DNA of 64,000 bases from Dehalococcoidia bacterium UBA2160 (GCA_002328865.1 DCWO01000072.1:12252-76251), one strand, 5' to 3'. Shown: positions 1 through 8,916, counted from the stretch's first letter. A program made the numbers and translations. The notes: generated by a model not told the origin, from the letters alone.

Positions 1-2
1 GC

Positions 3-782
3 TTCAACCGCGGCAGTCGCGGCGTGATTGTCTTCGACAGAAACGGCACTCGCGTGTCGGATTGGAGCGAGACGGATTTCGCCTTCCCTCACGCCATCTA
101 CGCCGACCGCCAGGACAACATCTGGATCGTCGATCGCAATGGCGGACAGGTCCTCAAGTTCACCTCCAAAGGTGAACCTTTGCTTTCTCTTGGCAAGAAA
201 GGCTATCGGTCGGACACCGGCGCCGACAACTCCGTTTTCAGTTCGGCCGGCTACCGGGAGGTGACCCACCCGGGTGGTCCGTTCAACCTGCCTGCGGGCG
301 TCGCGGTGGGGCCGTCCGGCGAGATATTCGTGGCCGACGGATACGCCAACTGCCAGGTGCACAAGTTCACACCCGGAGGCGAGCATCTGATGTCCTGGGG
401 CCAACCTGGTTCCGGACCCGGCCAGTTCATGCTGCCACACGGCATCTGGATCGACTCCAGGGACCGTGTGCTGGTGGCGGACCGCGAGAACAACCGCATT
501 CAGGCGTTCTCGCAGAAGGGCGAATTCCTGGAGCAGTGGCCGGCCGAGCTCGACGGTCCTGCCGTCGTATACGTTGACGATGACGACATCGTCTATGTCG
601 CCGAGCACAATGGCGGTTTCTTCAGCATCCTGACGTTGGACGGGGAGACGCTGGCTCGATGGGGCGGCCCGGAGTACCGCAGTTGCCACGGGGCCGCCGT
701 GGATTCAGAGGGCAGCATCTACTTCGTCCAACCCGTGCCCGGCGGAGAGGGCCGACGGTTGGTGAAGTACATCCGCGTCTGA
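3..782 (+). CDS. NHL-repeat beta-propeller protein (5' partial)
   Basis: The reading frame is already open at base 3 (F-N-R-G-S-R-G before the first GTG at 24), so the gene begins outside the window. The visible ~259 residues contain repeated NHL-type blades: 'FNLPAGVAVGPSGEIFVADG', then 'LPHGIWIDSRDRVLVADREN' followed by NRIQAF. Such six-bladed propellers occur in peptidyl-alpha-hydroxyglycine lyase-like and other NHL proteins; the substrate cannot be read from sequence. It lies 16 bases upstream of an SMP-30 lactonase on the same strand, so it is probably co-transcribed with it. A propeller enzyme or binding protein of the same sugar-lactone operon is inference. Confidence 0.8.
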   Translation, partial: FNRGSRGVIVFDRNGTRVSDWSETDFAFPHAIYADRQDNIWIVDRNGGQVLKFTSKGEPLLSLGKKGYRSDTGADNSVFSSAGYREVTHPGGPFNLPAGVAVGPSGEIFVADGYANCQVHKFTPGGEHLMSWGQPGSGPGQFMLPHGIWIDSRDRVLVADRENNRIQAFSQKGEFLEQWPAELDGPAVVYVDDDDIVYVAEHNGGFFSILTLDGETLARWGGPEYRSCHGAAVDSEGSIYFVQPVPGGEGRRLVKYIRV

Positions 783-798
783 AGGTACGGAGGAGAGC

Positions 799-1662
799 AT
801 GGTCAACAGCTTATCTGACATCGTCGAAGGATCGGAGCCGCAACAACTCGCCACGGGGTACGTGTTCACCGAGGGGCCGTTGTGGCATCCGGACGGATAC
901 TGGCTGTTCGTCGATATCCGACAAAGCCTGATCATCCGACTGGCGCCTGGCGGACAACCGGCGCACGAGCGCGAGGACAGCAACGAATCCAACGGCCTCA
1001 CCTTCGACCTGCAAGGGCGCTTGGTCATGTGCGAAGGCGGCGCCCGTCGAGTGACCCGAAGAGAGCCGGACGGCTCGATCACGGTCGTGGCCGATCGATA
1101 CGACGGCAAGCGGCTTAACCGCCCAAACGACGTCATAGGCCGCTCCGACGGCACGTTGTACTTCACCGACCCCGGCGGCAGGCTCGAAGCGCCCGAACGC
1201 GAGATCGATTGCAACGGCGTCTACTCCGTGTCGCCGGACGGCAGCGTGTCGTTGCTGATCGACGACTTCGAGTTGCCCAACGGACTCGCGTTCTCGCCTG
1301 ACGAGACGACGCTGTACGTCGCCAACACCCGGGCGGCCATGGAGATCCGGGCGTTCGACGTAGCGGCAGACGGTTCGGTCTCGGGCGGCCGACTGTTCGC
1401 GGAATTTGCTTCCGACGAGCCGGACGGCGTCCCGGACGGCATGAAAGTGGACGTGGACGGCAGGGTGTACTGCACCGGACCGGGCGGCCACTGGGTATTC
1501 GATTCCGACGGCGCCCACATCGGAACTATTCGCCTGCCTGAGCTTCCAGCGAACTGCGCCTGGGGAGGGCCGGACAACAAGACGATGCTCTTCACCGCGC
1601 GAACCTCTGTCTACAGCCTCGAAATGAAAACCGCCGGCACGCGGACGCCGATGAAAGATTGA
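799..1662 (+). CDS. SMP-30/gluconolactonase-family lactonase
   Basis: This 287-residue protein has the SMP-30/LRE-like beta-propeller pattern. 'TEGPLWHPDG' carries the metal-binding Glu (E25), followed by 'RPNDV', 'LPNGLAFSPDE' and 'PDGMKVDVDG', which hold the usual Asn and Asp metal ligands. Family members hydrolyse sugar lactones to aldonic acids using a divalent cation. The ATG at 799 has a strong GGAGGAG ribosome site. It sits between the NHL gene and a keto-deoxy-sugar kinase, which fits a step between sugar oxidation and sugar-acid dehydration. The true substrate could be another lactone. Confidence 0.88.
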   Translation: MVNSLSDIVEGSEPQQLATGYVFTEGPLWHPDGYWLFVDIRQSLIIRLAPGGQPAHEREDSNESNGLTFDLQGRLVMCEGGARRVTRREPDGSITVVADRYDGKRLNRPNDVIGRSDGTLYFTDPGGRLEAPEREIDCNGVYSVSPDGSVSLLIDDFELPNGLAFSPDETTLYVANTRAAMEIRAFDVAADGSVSGGRLFAEFASDEPDGVPDGMKVDVDGRVYCTGPGGHWVFDSDGAHIGTIRLPELPANCAWGGPDNKTMLFTARTSVYSLEMKTAGTRTPMKD

Positions 1663-1686
1663 GCGCGCCAGTGAAGGACGGCCCTG

Positions 1687-2625
1687 ATGCCTGATCTGTT
1701 GAGCATCGGCGAGTGCATGGTCGAGCTGTTCTCGGACCAGCCGATCGAGGAAGCCGACACCTTCACGCGTTCGCTGGCGGGCGACAGCTTCAACCTGTTG
1801 GTGGCCGCCCAACGACTGGGAACCAGCACCGGCTACATCACGAGGCTAGGCGATGACCCCTTCGCCGGATATCTCCTCAACACGTGGCAGAGTGAGGGCA
1901 TCGACACGGCGGCGGTAAAGACCGTCGCCGGATTCAACGCGATGCACTTCGTGGCCTTGCTGCAGGGCGGAGAGCGCGAGTTCGTCTACTATCGCAAGGG
2001 CAGCGCCCCGAGCACCATGCATCCGGACGATCTCGATCCCGAATACATAGGCGCCGCGAAGATCCAGCATCTCAGCGGGATCACTCAGGCCATTTCCTCC
2101 AGCGCAAGGGCGACGGTGCTGAAGGCTGCGCAGATCGCGAAAGACAAAGGCGTGGCCGTTTCGTACGACCCCAACTATCGCCACCAACTCTGGAGCCACG
2201 ATGACGCCCGGGAGGCAATGGAGGAAGTCTTGCCCTACGTCGACTACATGCTGCCTGGGGCGCCAGCCGACTCCAGCGTACTCCTTGGCACGGACGACGC
2301 GCACGAAACGGTCCGCTACTTTCGAGACCGGGGCGTCCCAGTCGTGGCTGTCACCCGAGGGGAACTGGGCGCGGTGGTCGGTTCGGGGGACGGCGTCTTC
2401 GAAGTGCCCGCCTACAGGCCCGACGGCCCAATCGATACGACCGCCGCCGGCGACGCGTTCAAGGGCGGGTTCGTCCACGGCACGCTGTCCGGAATGAGCC
2501 TGGAAGACGCCGCCCGGCTCGGCACGGTGACGGCCGGTCTCAAACTGCGGGGCCGCGGCGCCCTCACCGGCATGCCGTATCGCGATGAAGTGTTCGCCGT
2601 TCTGGCAGGGCTGAACCAGGCGTAA
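1687..2625 (+). CDS. PfkB-family sugar kinase, 2-keto-3-deoxygluconate kinase-like
   Basis: This 312-residue protein starts with 'LLSIGECMVELFSD' and carries the PfkB signature 'DTTAAGDAFKGGF' near residues 249-261, with the catalytic Asp at about 256. The order 'GEC(M)VE' and the acidic 'SYDPNYR' segment are typical of 2-keto-3-deoxygluconate kinases, which make KDPG from KDG with ATP. The start at 1687 has AAGGA about 8 bases upstream. It follows the SMP-30 lactonase by 24 bases and is probably the last gene of that operon; it converges on the amidohydrolase gene with only 9 bases between. Related ribokinase or fructokinase activity cannot be excluded. Confidence 0.85.
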   Translation: MPDLLSIGECMVELFSDQPIEEADTFTRSLAGDSFNLLVAAQRLGTSTGYITRLGDDPFAGYLLNTWQSEGIDTAAVKTVAGFNAMHFVALLQGGEREFVYYRKGSAPSTMHPDDLDPEYIGAAKIQHLSGITQAISSSARATVLKAAQIAKDKGVAVSYDPNYRHQLWSHDDAREAMEEVLPYVDYMLPGAPADSSVLLGTDDAHETVRYFRDRGVPVVAVTRGELGAVVGSGDGVFEVPAYRPDGPIDTTAAGDAFKGGFVHGTLSGMSLEDAARLGTVTAGLKLRGRGALTGMPYRDEVFAVLAGLNQA

Positions 2626-2634
2626 CCCTCGATT

Positions 2635-3705
2635 TCATCCCTGCAGCAACCGGGCTGTGTTGCCGCCGCAGATCTTGTCCATGTCCGCCTTTGAGATGAA
2701 ATCACAATGGAGTCGCAGGTAGTCCAGCGATTGCTTATACGTGCAGAAGCGCTCCACGTTGGGCAGATCTGAACCCCAAATCAAATGATCCGGCCCAAGG
2801 CGCTCGTAGTACTGGCGGATGATGGCTTGTCCTTCTTCGAAGGGGTACTCCCAGAGGTGACCTTGCAAGATCGGCATCAACACTTCTGTCAGCACGTTTG
2901 GAGCTTCGAGCGGTTCCCACACATCCTCTGAAATCACGATGCTGCCGCTGCTGTCCATGAAACGGTACAAAGGCAAACCGTGTGTGTAGACCGATGGGAT
3001 GTCAGGGCGCCGTTTCAGCCATCTCCCAAAGGCGGCGTGCCCGGCAAAGTAACCTTCGTTGCCTCGCAGGTCTGAGGTGATGTTCCAGAACACGGGAATG
3101 CCAAGTTGCCGCACGCGGTCCCAGAACGGGTCGAAAATGGGATCGTCCACCGTTTCCTTGCGGCCTTGGCGCCCCAAGTTTCCGGTGTTGAAAAAGAGGC
3201 CGTGCAAGCCTAGCTCCCGGATCGCTGTTTCCAGCTCGCGGACCTGATCGGGCTGGTCGATTCGCCATTCATCGACCATCGCCAAGCCCCAGAACCTGTC
3301 GGGGTCTGTGCGAACGGCGTCTGAGATAAACCGGTTGAGCCGTCCATAGGTGTGCCCCGTTTGAATCACGGCCTTGTCGACACCCACGTAATCCATGTGG
3401 GCGGCAATCATCTCCGGAGTCGATTCGAGATTCGACATCGACACCGGCAGGTATTGCCTGGAGTAATCGATCCCGCGGGCGGTCCAAAGGAATCTACCGT
3501 ACGTGCCGCCTCTGAACTGAAGTTCGTCCGGGTCGTCGTCTTCGTGCCAGTCGGCCCCCGTCACAACGCTGTTGTCGTCCAGGCGTCGTCCCTCGGACCG
3601 GTGGAACATCAGCCACTGGACGAAACGCATGTGATCGGCGGTCGATCGGAACCCTGAAGGCCCGCCCATCGGAGGGAAGACATGCACGTGGCAATCTACA
3701 ACCAT
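2635..3705 (-). CDS. Amidohydrolase-family metal-dependent hydrolase (amidohydro_2 type)
   Basis: This 356-residue protein opens with 'MVVDCHVHVFPP', the HxH metal motif of the amidohydrolase superfamily at the end of strand 1, and has 'IWGSDLPNVERF' with the conserved late Asp near residue 314. Family members of this TIM-barrel type hydrolyse or decarboxylate aromatic and other carboxylates. The ATG has AAGG about 7 bases upstream. A NIPSNAP-family gene ends 25 bases upstream on the same strand, so the two are probably one operon. Substrate unknown. Confidence 0.85.
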   Translation of the reverse strand: MVVDCHVHVFPPMGGPSGFRSTADHMRFVQWLMFHRSEGRRLDDNSVVTGADWHEDDDPDELQFRGGTYGRFLWTARGIDYSRQYLPVSMSNLESTPEMIAAHMDYVGVDKAVIQTGHTYGRLNRFISDAVRTDPDRFWGLAMVDEWRIDQPDQVRELETAIRELGLHGLFFNTGNLGRQGRKETVDDPIFDPFWDRVRQLGIPVFWNITSDLRGNEGYFAGHAAFGRWLKRRPDIPSVYTHGLPLYRFMDSSGSIVISEDVWEPLEAPNVLTEVLMPILQGHLWEYPFEEGQAIIRQYYERLGPDHLIWGSDLPNVERFCTYKQSLDYLRLHCDFISKADMDKICGGNTARLLQG

Positions 3706-3730
3706 GTCGCGCCTTCTGCCTGCGAGTCGC

Positions 3731-4051
3731 CTACTCCGGGCCGGCGAAGAAATCGGCGCCTTGCATGATCATGTCCTGCTGCTTCACGATAAGTCCGCGT
3801 ACTCGGGGCACGTACTCGTTGACCCATCGAGGGTCTGCCTGGACGGCTTTTCGGGCGTTCTCGAAGTGGTCGTAGCTCTCGTAGGCCCAAATGTGCACGA
3901 CCCTGTTCAACGTTCCCACGTCGGTGTAGTACCAGCCCGCAAGCTTTACCCCGTGATCTCTCCTGATCGGCAAAGCCAACTCGCGTACCGCCGCCATGTA
4001 CTGGGGCACGGCGCCAAGTTGCAGATCGTAGGTCCTCATGTCGTATATCAT
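3731..4051 (-). CDS. NIPSNAP-family protein
   Basis: This 106-residue protein begins 'MIYDMRTYDLQLGAVPQYM' and contains 'VHIWAYESYDHFENARKAV', the dimeric ferredoxin-like pattern of NIPSNAP proteins. The family has no fully settled biochemical role; bacterial members often sit beside catabolic enzymes. I chose the internal ATG at 4051, preceded by AAGGATAAGG, over a longer start at 4084 that adds an unconserved leader. It precedes the amidohydrolase gene, probably in one transcript. Confidence 0.83.
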   Translation of the reverse strand: MIYDMRTYDLQLGAVPQYMAAVRELALPIRRDHGVKLAGWYYTDVGTLNRVVHIWAYESYDHFENARKAVQADPRWVNEYVPRVRGLIVKQQDMIMQGADFFAGPE

Positions 4052-4197
4052 GCACCTTATCCTTTTCGATTCAGGCTCGAACACCAGAGCCCGTCAAACG
4101 TCAACGTGATGCCGGCGATGCCGACCGCCCGACCGATGGCTTGGCTCCGATCCTACCGTGAGGACTCCAACAAAAGAGGCGCTTCGGGCGTATCCAG

Positions 4198-4611
4198 CTA
4201 GCTTCCAGCGGCGCCCTTGAATTCGATCACCTTGTCGGGATGCAGGGTGATCGTCGCGGAGTCGGAGCCGGACGAACTAGCGCTGTATGCGCGGCCGCGC
4301 TCTTCACCCAAGTAGCGTGTCGCCAGGCGAAGTCTTGCAGCGTCGTCGAGCCCGGGGCCGATCTCTGCGCGGCCCTGGATCATTGCGGCGTGGTACGGCA
4401 GGTCGCGCCGATCGATGATCAGGGTGGCCTTGCCCTGTCGTTCGATGTTGCGTACCTTCTGCGCAGTCCGGCCAGCGCTGATGATGAACACTCCGTTTTC
4501 GTACAGGTACCAAATAGGCATGCCGTGCGCCTGTCCGTCGGGGTTGACCGTGGCCAGAACGCCCAGGTTGGGTTCTGAATAAAGCGCTTCGAGGTCAAAC
4601 TTTGTCGTCAT
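4198..4611 (-). CDS. PPOX-class flavin/F420-dependent oxidoreductase-like protein
   Basis: This 137-residue split-barrel protein resembles the pyridoxamine 5'-phosphate oxidase-like class: 'LATVNPDGQAHGMPIWYLYE' early, then 'KVRNIERQGKATLIID'. Members bind FMN or F420 and act as small redox enzymes; some are haem-degrading or F420-dependent reductases. The ATG at 4611 is preceded by GGGGAG at 10 bases and is preferred over a TTG at 4629. It is divergent from the SDR gene at 4772. Cofactor choice cannot be decided by eye. Confidence 0.8.
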   Translation of the reverse strand: MTTKFDLEALYSEPNLGVLATVNPDGQAHGMPIWYLYENGVFIISAGRTAQKVRNIERQGKATLIIDRRDLPYHAAMIQGRAEIGPGLDDAARLRLATRYLGEERGRAYSASSSGSDSATITLHPDKVIEFKGAAGS

Positions 4612-4771
4612 AGCAAAATCGCTCCCCAAGTTGATGATGAGCCGAGTCTAGCAACAGCGTTCGGCGTCCGTCAATCGGTCGCTTGCGACGGTCCGAAAGC
4701 CGCGTCAGTAAAGTCGCTGTGCTACACTGGCGACGCGTCTCGGAAGGACGACTGTTCTGGAGGATCAGACC

Positions 4772-5524
4772 ATGAGAATGGCGGGCAAAACGGCGTTCAT
4801 CAGCGGCGGAGCCAGGGGGCTCGGGGAGGCGCACGCCCGCCTGCTTGCCTCCGAAGGCGCCAAGGTCGCGTTAGGCGATTTACTGGAGGGAGAAGGGCGT
4901 CAGGTCGTCGCGGACATCCAGGAAGGCGGAGGCGACGCGATGTTCGTTAGGCTGGACGTCACCAGCGAATCGGATTGGCAGCAAGCCATCGCCGCGACCG
5001 TGGATCGATTCGGAAGCCTGAACGTGATCGTCAACAACGCCGGGGTCAGCGGCTACGGACTTGTAGAGGACACCTCGGTCGAAGAGTGGGATCGAGTCCT
5101 CGACATCAACGCCAAGGGCGTGTTCCTCGGCATCAAGACCGCCATCCCCGAGTTGCGAAAAGCGGGCGGCGGGTCGATTGTCAACATATCATCGCAGATG
5201 GGGATCGTCGGTTCGCCGATGTCCAGCCCGCAGTACCAGTCCTCGAAGGCTGCCGTGCGACTGTTGACCAAAACCACGGCCGTTCAGTACGCCAAGGAAG
5301 GCATCCGATGCAACTCGGTGCACCCCGGCCCGATCTTCACGAAGATGACCGAGCCTCGGCGAGCGGACCCTGAGGTGTACGGCCAAATGCTGGCGGCGAT
5401 ACCGATGGGCCGATACGGCCAACCTATCGAGATCGCCAACGCGGTCTTGTACCTTGCGTCGGACGAGGCGTCATTCGTTACCGGCAGCGAACTCGTGGTG
5501 GACGGCGGTTGGACGGCGCAGTAG
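4772..5524 (+). CDS. Short-chain dehydrogenase/reductase
   Basis: A classical SDR of 250 residues: cofactor motif 'SGGARGLGEA' near the N terminus, 'NNAGVSG', 'NISSQMG' with the catalytic Ser, and 'YQSSK' with the catalytic Tyr and Lys, ending in the usual 'VDGGWTAQ'. An NAD(H)-type acidic residue follows strand 2 ('LGDLLEG'), which suggests NAD rather than NADP. GGAGG lies 8 bases before the ATG. The gene is monocistronic or heads a short transcript divergent from the PPOX gene. The substrate is probably an alcohol or sugar; the 3-alpha/20-beta hydroxysteroid dehydrogenase group is similar. Confidence 0.88.
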   Translation: MRMAGKTAFISGGARGLGEAHARLLASEGAKVALGDLLEGEGRQVVADIQEGGGDAMFVRLDVTSESDWQQAIAATVDRFGSLNVIVNNAGVSGYGLVEDTSVEEWDRVLDINAKGVFLGIKTAIPELRKAGGGSIVNISSQMGIVGSPMSSPQYQSSKAAVRLLTKTTAVQYAKEGIRCNSVHPGPIFTKMTEPRRADPEVYGQMLAAIPMGRYGQPIEIANAVLYLASDEASFVTGSELVVDGGWTAQ

Positions 5525-5624
5525 CGTAGCCGTCAGCTATCAGCCGTCCGCTTTCAGATGTCGATTGGCAGTCATTTGAGGTCCAAGTGGCGAATTCTTG
5601 GTGTATTGATTCGCGGATGAGATA

Positions 5625-6005
5625 TTGAACCGGGCCAGCCCCAGAGATTTCAGAGGCCTCGATGTTTGGCGGAAGAGCCACGAATTGGCCTTGGTTGTGT
5701 ACAAAGCCACGTCTGGGTTCCCTCCGAGCGAACAATACGGTCTGACTAGCCAGGCACGAAGATCGGCTTTCTCGATCCCGTCGAACATCGCCGAGGGTTG
5801 TGGCCGAGGGGGAGATGCAGAGTTCGCGCGTTTTTGTCAGATCGCGTTGGGGTCGGCCAGCGAGCTTGAGTACCAGTTGCTGTTGGCCGGAGAACTGAGA
5901 TACCTCTCTCGTGATGAACACGAGAGATTGTCATCCAAGGTCATCGAAGTCAAGAAGATGCTGACCGCATTTATCCGACGCATTCGGAGCGACCGCGTAC
6001 GCTGA
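5625..6005 (+). CDS. Four-helix bundle protein (S23 / 23S rRNA intervening-sequence type)
   Basis: This 126-residue helical protein has the typical motifs 'FRGLDVWRKSHELALVVYKA' and 'IPSNIAEGCGRGG', then 'ARFCQIALGSASELEYQLLL'. These identify the four-helix bundle family first met in 23S rRNA intervening sequences and widespread as stand-alone genes; it forms pentamers and its cellular role is unclear. The best start I see is the TTG at 5625; no in-frame ATG is available. Short degenerate GATAGCTGA-like repeats lie on both sides, as is common for this gene, which suggests it moves as a small cassette. Confidence 0.85.
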   Translation: MNRASPRDFRGLDVWRKSHELALVVYKATSGFPPSEQYGLTSQARRSAFSIPSNIAEGCGRGGDAEFARFCQIALGSASELEYQLLLAGELRYLSRDEHERLSSKVIEVKKMLTAFIRRIRSDRVR

Positions 6006-6014
6006 GATGTGAAT

Positions 6015-6070
6015 GCTGAATGCTGCCCCCTGATAGCTGATAGCTGACAGCTAATAGTCGATAGCCATAT
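6015..6070. repeat. Degenerate GATAGCTGA-type short repeats flanking the four-helix bundle gene
   Basis: The stretch holds 'GATAGCTGATAGCTGACAGC' and related units (CTAATAGTCGATAGCC). A related unit on the other side of the gene, 'CGTCAGCTATCAGCCGTCCG', is near 5530. The arrangement looks like a small repeat-bounded insertion around the four-helix bundle gene. Confidence 0.5.
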
Positions 6071-6089
6071 CCCACATGGAGGCACTCAA

Positions 6090-7241
6090 ATGCAGGTAAC
6101 GGACGTCAAACACTTCCTCACCCACCCAGGCAGGGGCAAGAACCTTTGTTTCGTGAAGGTCGAAACCGATGAAGGGATTCACGGGTGGGGCGAGTCGTAC
6201 ACGCAGGCAGACCGCGATCTACAGGTCGTCGCGCATATCGACCAGCTCAAACGCTACCTGATCGGGCGCGATCCCCGGAACATCAAACACTTCATGCAGA
6301 TGGTGTATGACGACTTCGCCGGACGTCGCGGCGCCATGGACCTCTGGTGCGCCGTGAGCGGCATCGAACACGCCATGTGGGACATCACGGCCAAAAAAGC
6401 AGGCATGCCGGTGCATATGCTGCTCGGCGGCGCCTGCCGGAGCAAGATCAGGGTGTACGCCAACGGATGGGGCGGAGGAAGCCAGGGGCCCGAGGCGCTG
6501 GCCGAAAAAGCCCAGCAGGTGGTCGAGATGGGCTTCACGGCGATGAAATTCGACCCGATTCCCGGACCGTGGCGCACCTACGTGAGCAAGGACGTCGAAG
6601 ACGCGGCCATCGAAAACGTCAGGGCGGTCCGCGAGGCCGTCGGGTGGGATGTCGATCTCTTGATCGAGATGCACCGCAGACTCGCGCCGATGCACGCTCG
6701 CCGGATCGGGCGCGAAATCGAACGATATCGTCCGTTCTGGTACGAAGAGCCGATCTTGGCCGAAAACGTCGATGCGCTGGCGGCGGTCAAACGCGACATC
6801 AACCTGCCGGTGGTCACGGGCGAGGAGCTGTACACCAAGTTCGAGTTCCGAGAGATCTTCGAGAAACAGGCGGCGGACATCATCAATCCCGATGTCTGCA
6901 ACGTCGGCGGAATCCTCGAATTGAAGGAGATCGCCGCCATGGCGGAGCCGTACTTCGTCGTGGTCTCGCCTCACAACTTCAACAGCACAACCGTCGGGTT
7001 GGCTGCCACGATGCAGGTGTCGGCCGCAATCCCGAATTTCCTGATCACAGAATACTTCGTCAATCTCGAGGAGTTCGGAGAGGACATCGCGATCAACCCG
7101 TTCAAAGTCGAAGACGGGTATATCGACGTGCCCGACCAACCCGGCATCGGAATCGAGCTCGACGAGGACAAGCTCGCGGCGTACCCGTACCGTCCGTTCG
7201 ACGCACGCTCACCGAGGCAGTATCACGAAGAAGGTCCATAA
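6090..7241 (+). CDS. Enolase-superfamily (mandelate racemase/muconate lactonizing) enzyme
   Basis: This 383-residue protein has the capping domain ('GWGESYTQADRDLQVV') and barrel motifs of the mandelate racemase group: 'FTAMKFDPIPGP', then metal-ligand strands 'LLIEMHRRL', 'YEEPIL' and 'VVTGEELY', and a His in 'VVVSPHNFNS'. The family abstracts the proton next to a carboxylate; dehydration of sugar acids such as galactonate or gluconate is the usual role in this context. The start has GGAGG 7 bases upstream. It heads a same-strand run with an AtzG-like protein, an amidase, a cupin, an aldo/keto reductase and an SDR. Exact substrate unknown. Confidence 0.87.
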   Translation: MQVTDVKHFLTHPGRGKNLCFVKVETDEGIHGWGESYTQADRDLQVVAHIDQLKRYLIGRDPRNIKHFMQMVYDDFAGRRGAMDLWCAVSGIEHAMWDITAKKAGMPVHMLLGGACRSKIRVYANGWGGGSQGPEALAEKAQQVVEMGFTAMKFDPIPGPWRTYVSKDVEDAAIENVRAVREAVGWDVDLLIEMHRRLAPMHARRIGREIERYRPFWYEEPILAENVDALAAVKRDINLPVVTGEELYTKFEFREIFEKQAADIINPDVCNVGGILELKEIAAMAEPYFVVVSPHNFNSTTVGLAATMQVSAAIPNFLITEYFVNLEEFGEDIAINPFKVEDGYIDVPDQPGIGIELDEDKLAAYPYRPFDARSPRQYHEEGP

Positions 7242-7294
7242 CCGTTTACCGTAGGCCTGGATTCGCGGGACGGCAAACAGCAGGAGGATTAGAC

Positions 7295-7507
7295 ATGTCA
7301 GATCCAACCGAGTTGCCGATGGAGGAGTTCGGAGTGCTTTGCGCCCGAGCGGGATTCGTCTTGACCGATGAGGAGGCGCGAGACCTGAAAGGCATGTGGG
7401 AGCGAGTGCTGCCGGACTTGGCCGCGCTCCACGCTGTCGATCTGGGCGAAGGGGATCTGGCCGTCTCGTTCGAGCCAAGCTGGGACCCCGATACGGAGGC
7501 GCTGTGA
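7295..7507 (+). CDS. Small GatC/AtzG-like amidase-associated protein
   Basis: This short 70-residue protein begins 'MSDPTELPMEEFGVLCARAG' and has an acidic helical pattern with 'FEPSWDPDTEAL' at the end. AGGAGG lies 8 bases before the ATG. Its stop and the ATG of the following amidase share one base (TGATG), so translation is coupled. Small proteins of this size before amidase-signature genes (GatC-like; AtzG partnering the amidase AtzE) act as obligatory subunits; the same role here is inference. Confidence 0.72.
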   Translation: MSDPTELPMEEFGVLCARAGFVLTDEEARDLKGMWERVLPDLAALHAVDLGEGDLAVSFEPSWDPDTEAL

Positions 7508-8916
7508 TGGTGGATGCGACCGATCTGTGCTATCTGAGCATCGGCGAAGCCGCCGAACTGTTGCGCGAGGGCGAGCTCTCGCCCGTGGAGCTGACGCGAG
7601 CGTTCCTGGACCGCATCGAGCATCTTGATGCGACCCTCCAGGCCTACATCACATTGATGCCAGAGAGAGCGATGAGCGACGCCCGTAAAGCCGAGGCTGA
7701 AATACTGCGCGGAGACTACCGGGGTCCGCTCCATGGCATTCCGATAGCTCTCAAAGACTTGTACGACACCAAAGGCGTCCGCACCACCGGCAGTTCCAAG
7801 GTGCTGGCGGATCGTGTGCCGGATGTGGACGCCACCACGACCAGCAGGCTGGCCGCGGCGGGAACGGTGCTGCTCGGAAAGCTAGCGATGCACGAGTTCG
7901 CCCTGGGCGGCCCCGACCCCAGCAACGGATTCCCGATGGCTCGCAATCCCTGGAACCTCGACTACATCCCCGGCGGCTCAAGCTCGGGCTCGGGCGCCTC
8001 AGTCGCCGCGGGGCTCGCGATGGGCACGCTCGGGTCCTGCACCGGCGGCTCGATACGCGGGCCGGCTTCGCACTGCAGCGTCGTCGGGATCAAGGCGACG
8101 TACGGACGCGTGAGCAGGTTCGGGGTGCTGCCTTTGAGCTGGACGCTGGACCACGCCGGCCCATTGACCTGGACGGTCGAGGACGCCGCGCTGATGCTTC
8201 AGGCGATTGCCGGGTACGATCCTCTGGACCCGACAAGCAGCCGGGCGCCTGTTTCCGATTACTCGGAATCGCTAGTCGAAGACATTGCAGGCATGACCGT
8301 CGGAGTGCCGCGGCACTTCTTCTTCGCCGCCGACGAGTCCATCGACAACGACGTCCTGGCCACTGTGGAGGCGGCGCTTGGGACGCTCGAAGAGCTCGGC
8401 GCAGTGCTGGTTGATGTCGAAATCCCCATGCTTGCGCACGCGGGCGCCGCGCAACAGACGATCATGTTGAGTGAGGCGTTTGCCTATCACAGGACGAACC
8501 TGCTCGCACGGCCCGAGGAATTCGGAGACATGGTGCGGGCCCGGTTCCGGATGGGCGGCCTGTACAGCGGAGCAGACTATGTGCAAGCGCAACGAGTACG
8601 CAAGGCGCTCAAGAGCGAATTCGCCCCGGTGCTGCAGAACGTCGACGTAATCGCCTCGCCGACGATGTCCAACCCGCCGACACGGTTCGACGGGACCAGC
8701 ACGTGGACCACGACTCGCACACCCAGCTTTACCGGTCCCTACAATCTTACGGGGATGCCGGCCATATCGGTCCCGTGCGGTTTCACCCCGGCGGGCCTGC
8801 CGGTCGGCCTGCAGATCGCGGGCAAGCCTTTCGACGAACCGTCGGTGTTCCGAGCAGCGTACACGTACGAACAGAGCGCACGGCTCTTTGAACGCCGGCC
8901 CGCGGGTTTGGACTGA
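7507..8916 (+). CDS. Amidase-signature family hydrolase
   Basis: This 469-residue protein has the full amidase signature: the catalytic Lys in 'IALKDLYDTKG' (about K83), the cis-Ser region 'PGGSSSGSGASVAAG' (about 158-166) and the nucleophile in 'TGGSIRGPAS' (about S182). It hydrolyses an amide to carboxylate and ammonia, or could be a GatA-like subunit, but the preceding small gene and the catabolic neighbours favour a catabolic amidase of the AtzE/Atz type. The ATG at 7507 overlaps the previous stop. Substrate not predictable. Confidence 0.9.
   Translation: MVDATDLCYLSIGEAAELLREGELSPVELTRAFLDRIEHLDATLQAYITLMPERAMSDARKAEAEILRGDYRGPLHGIPIALKDLYDTKGVRTTGSSKVLADRVPDVDATTTSRLAAAGTVLLGKLAMHEFALGGPDPSNGFPMARNPWNLDYIPGGSSSGSGASVAAGLAMGTLGSCTGGSIRGPASHCSVVGIKATYGRVSRFGVLPLSWTLDHAGPLTWTVEDAALMLQAIAGYDPLDPTSSRAPVSDYSESLVEDIAGMTVGVPRHFFFAADESIDNDVLATVEAALGTLEELGAVLVDVEIPMLAHAGAAQQTIMLSEAFAYHRTNLLARPEEFGDMVRARFRMGGLYSGADYVQAQRVRKALKSEFAPVLQNVDVIASPTMSNPPTRFDGTSTWTTTRTPSFTGPYNLTGMPAISVPCGFTPAGLPVGLQIAGKPFDEPSVFRAAYTYEQSARLFERRPAGLD

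Noticed and set aside
811..1812. Long antisense open frame opposite the SMP-30 gene
   Set aside because: It mirrors the codon pattern of the strong lactonase gene and has no family motif; a GC-rich shadow.
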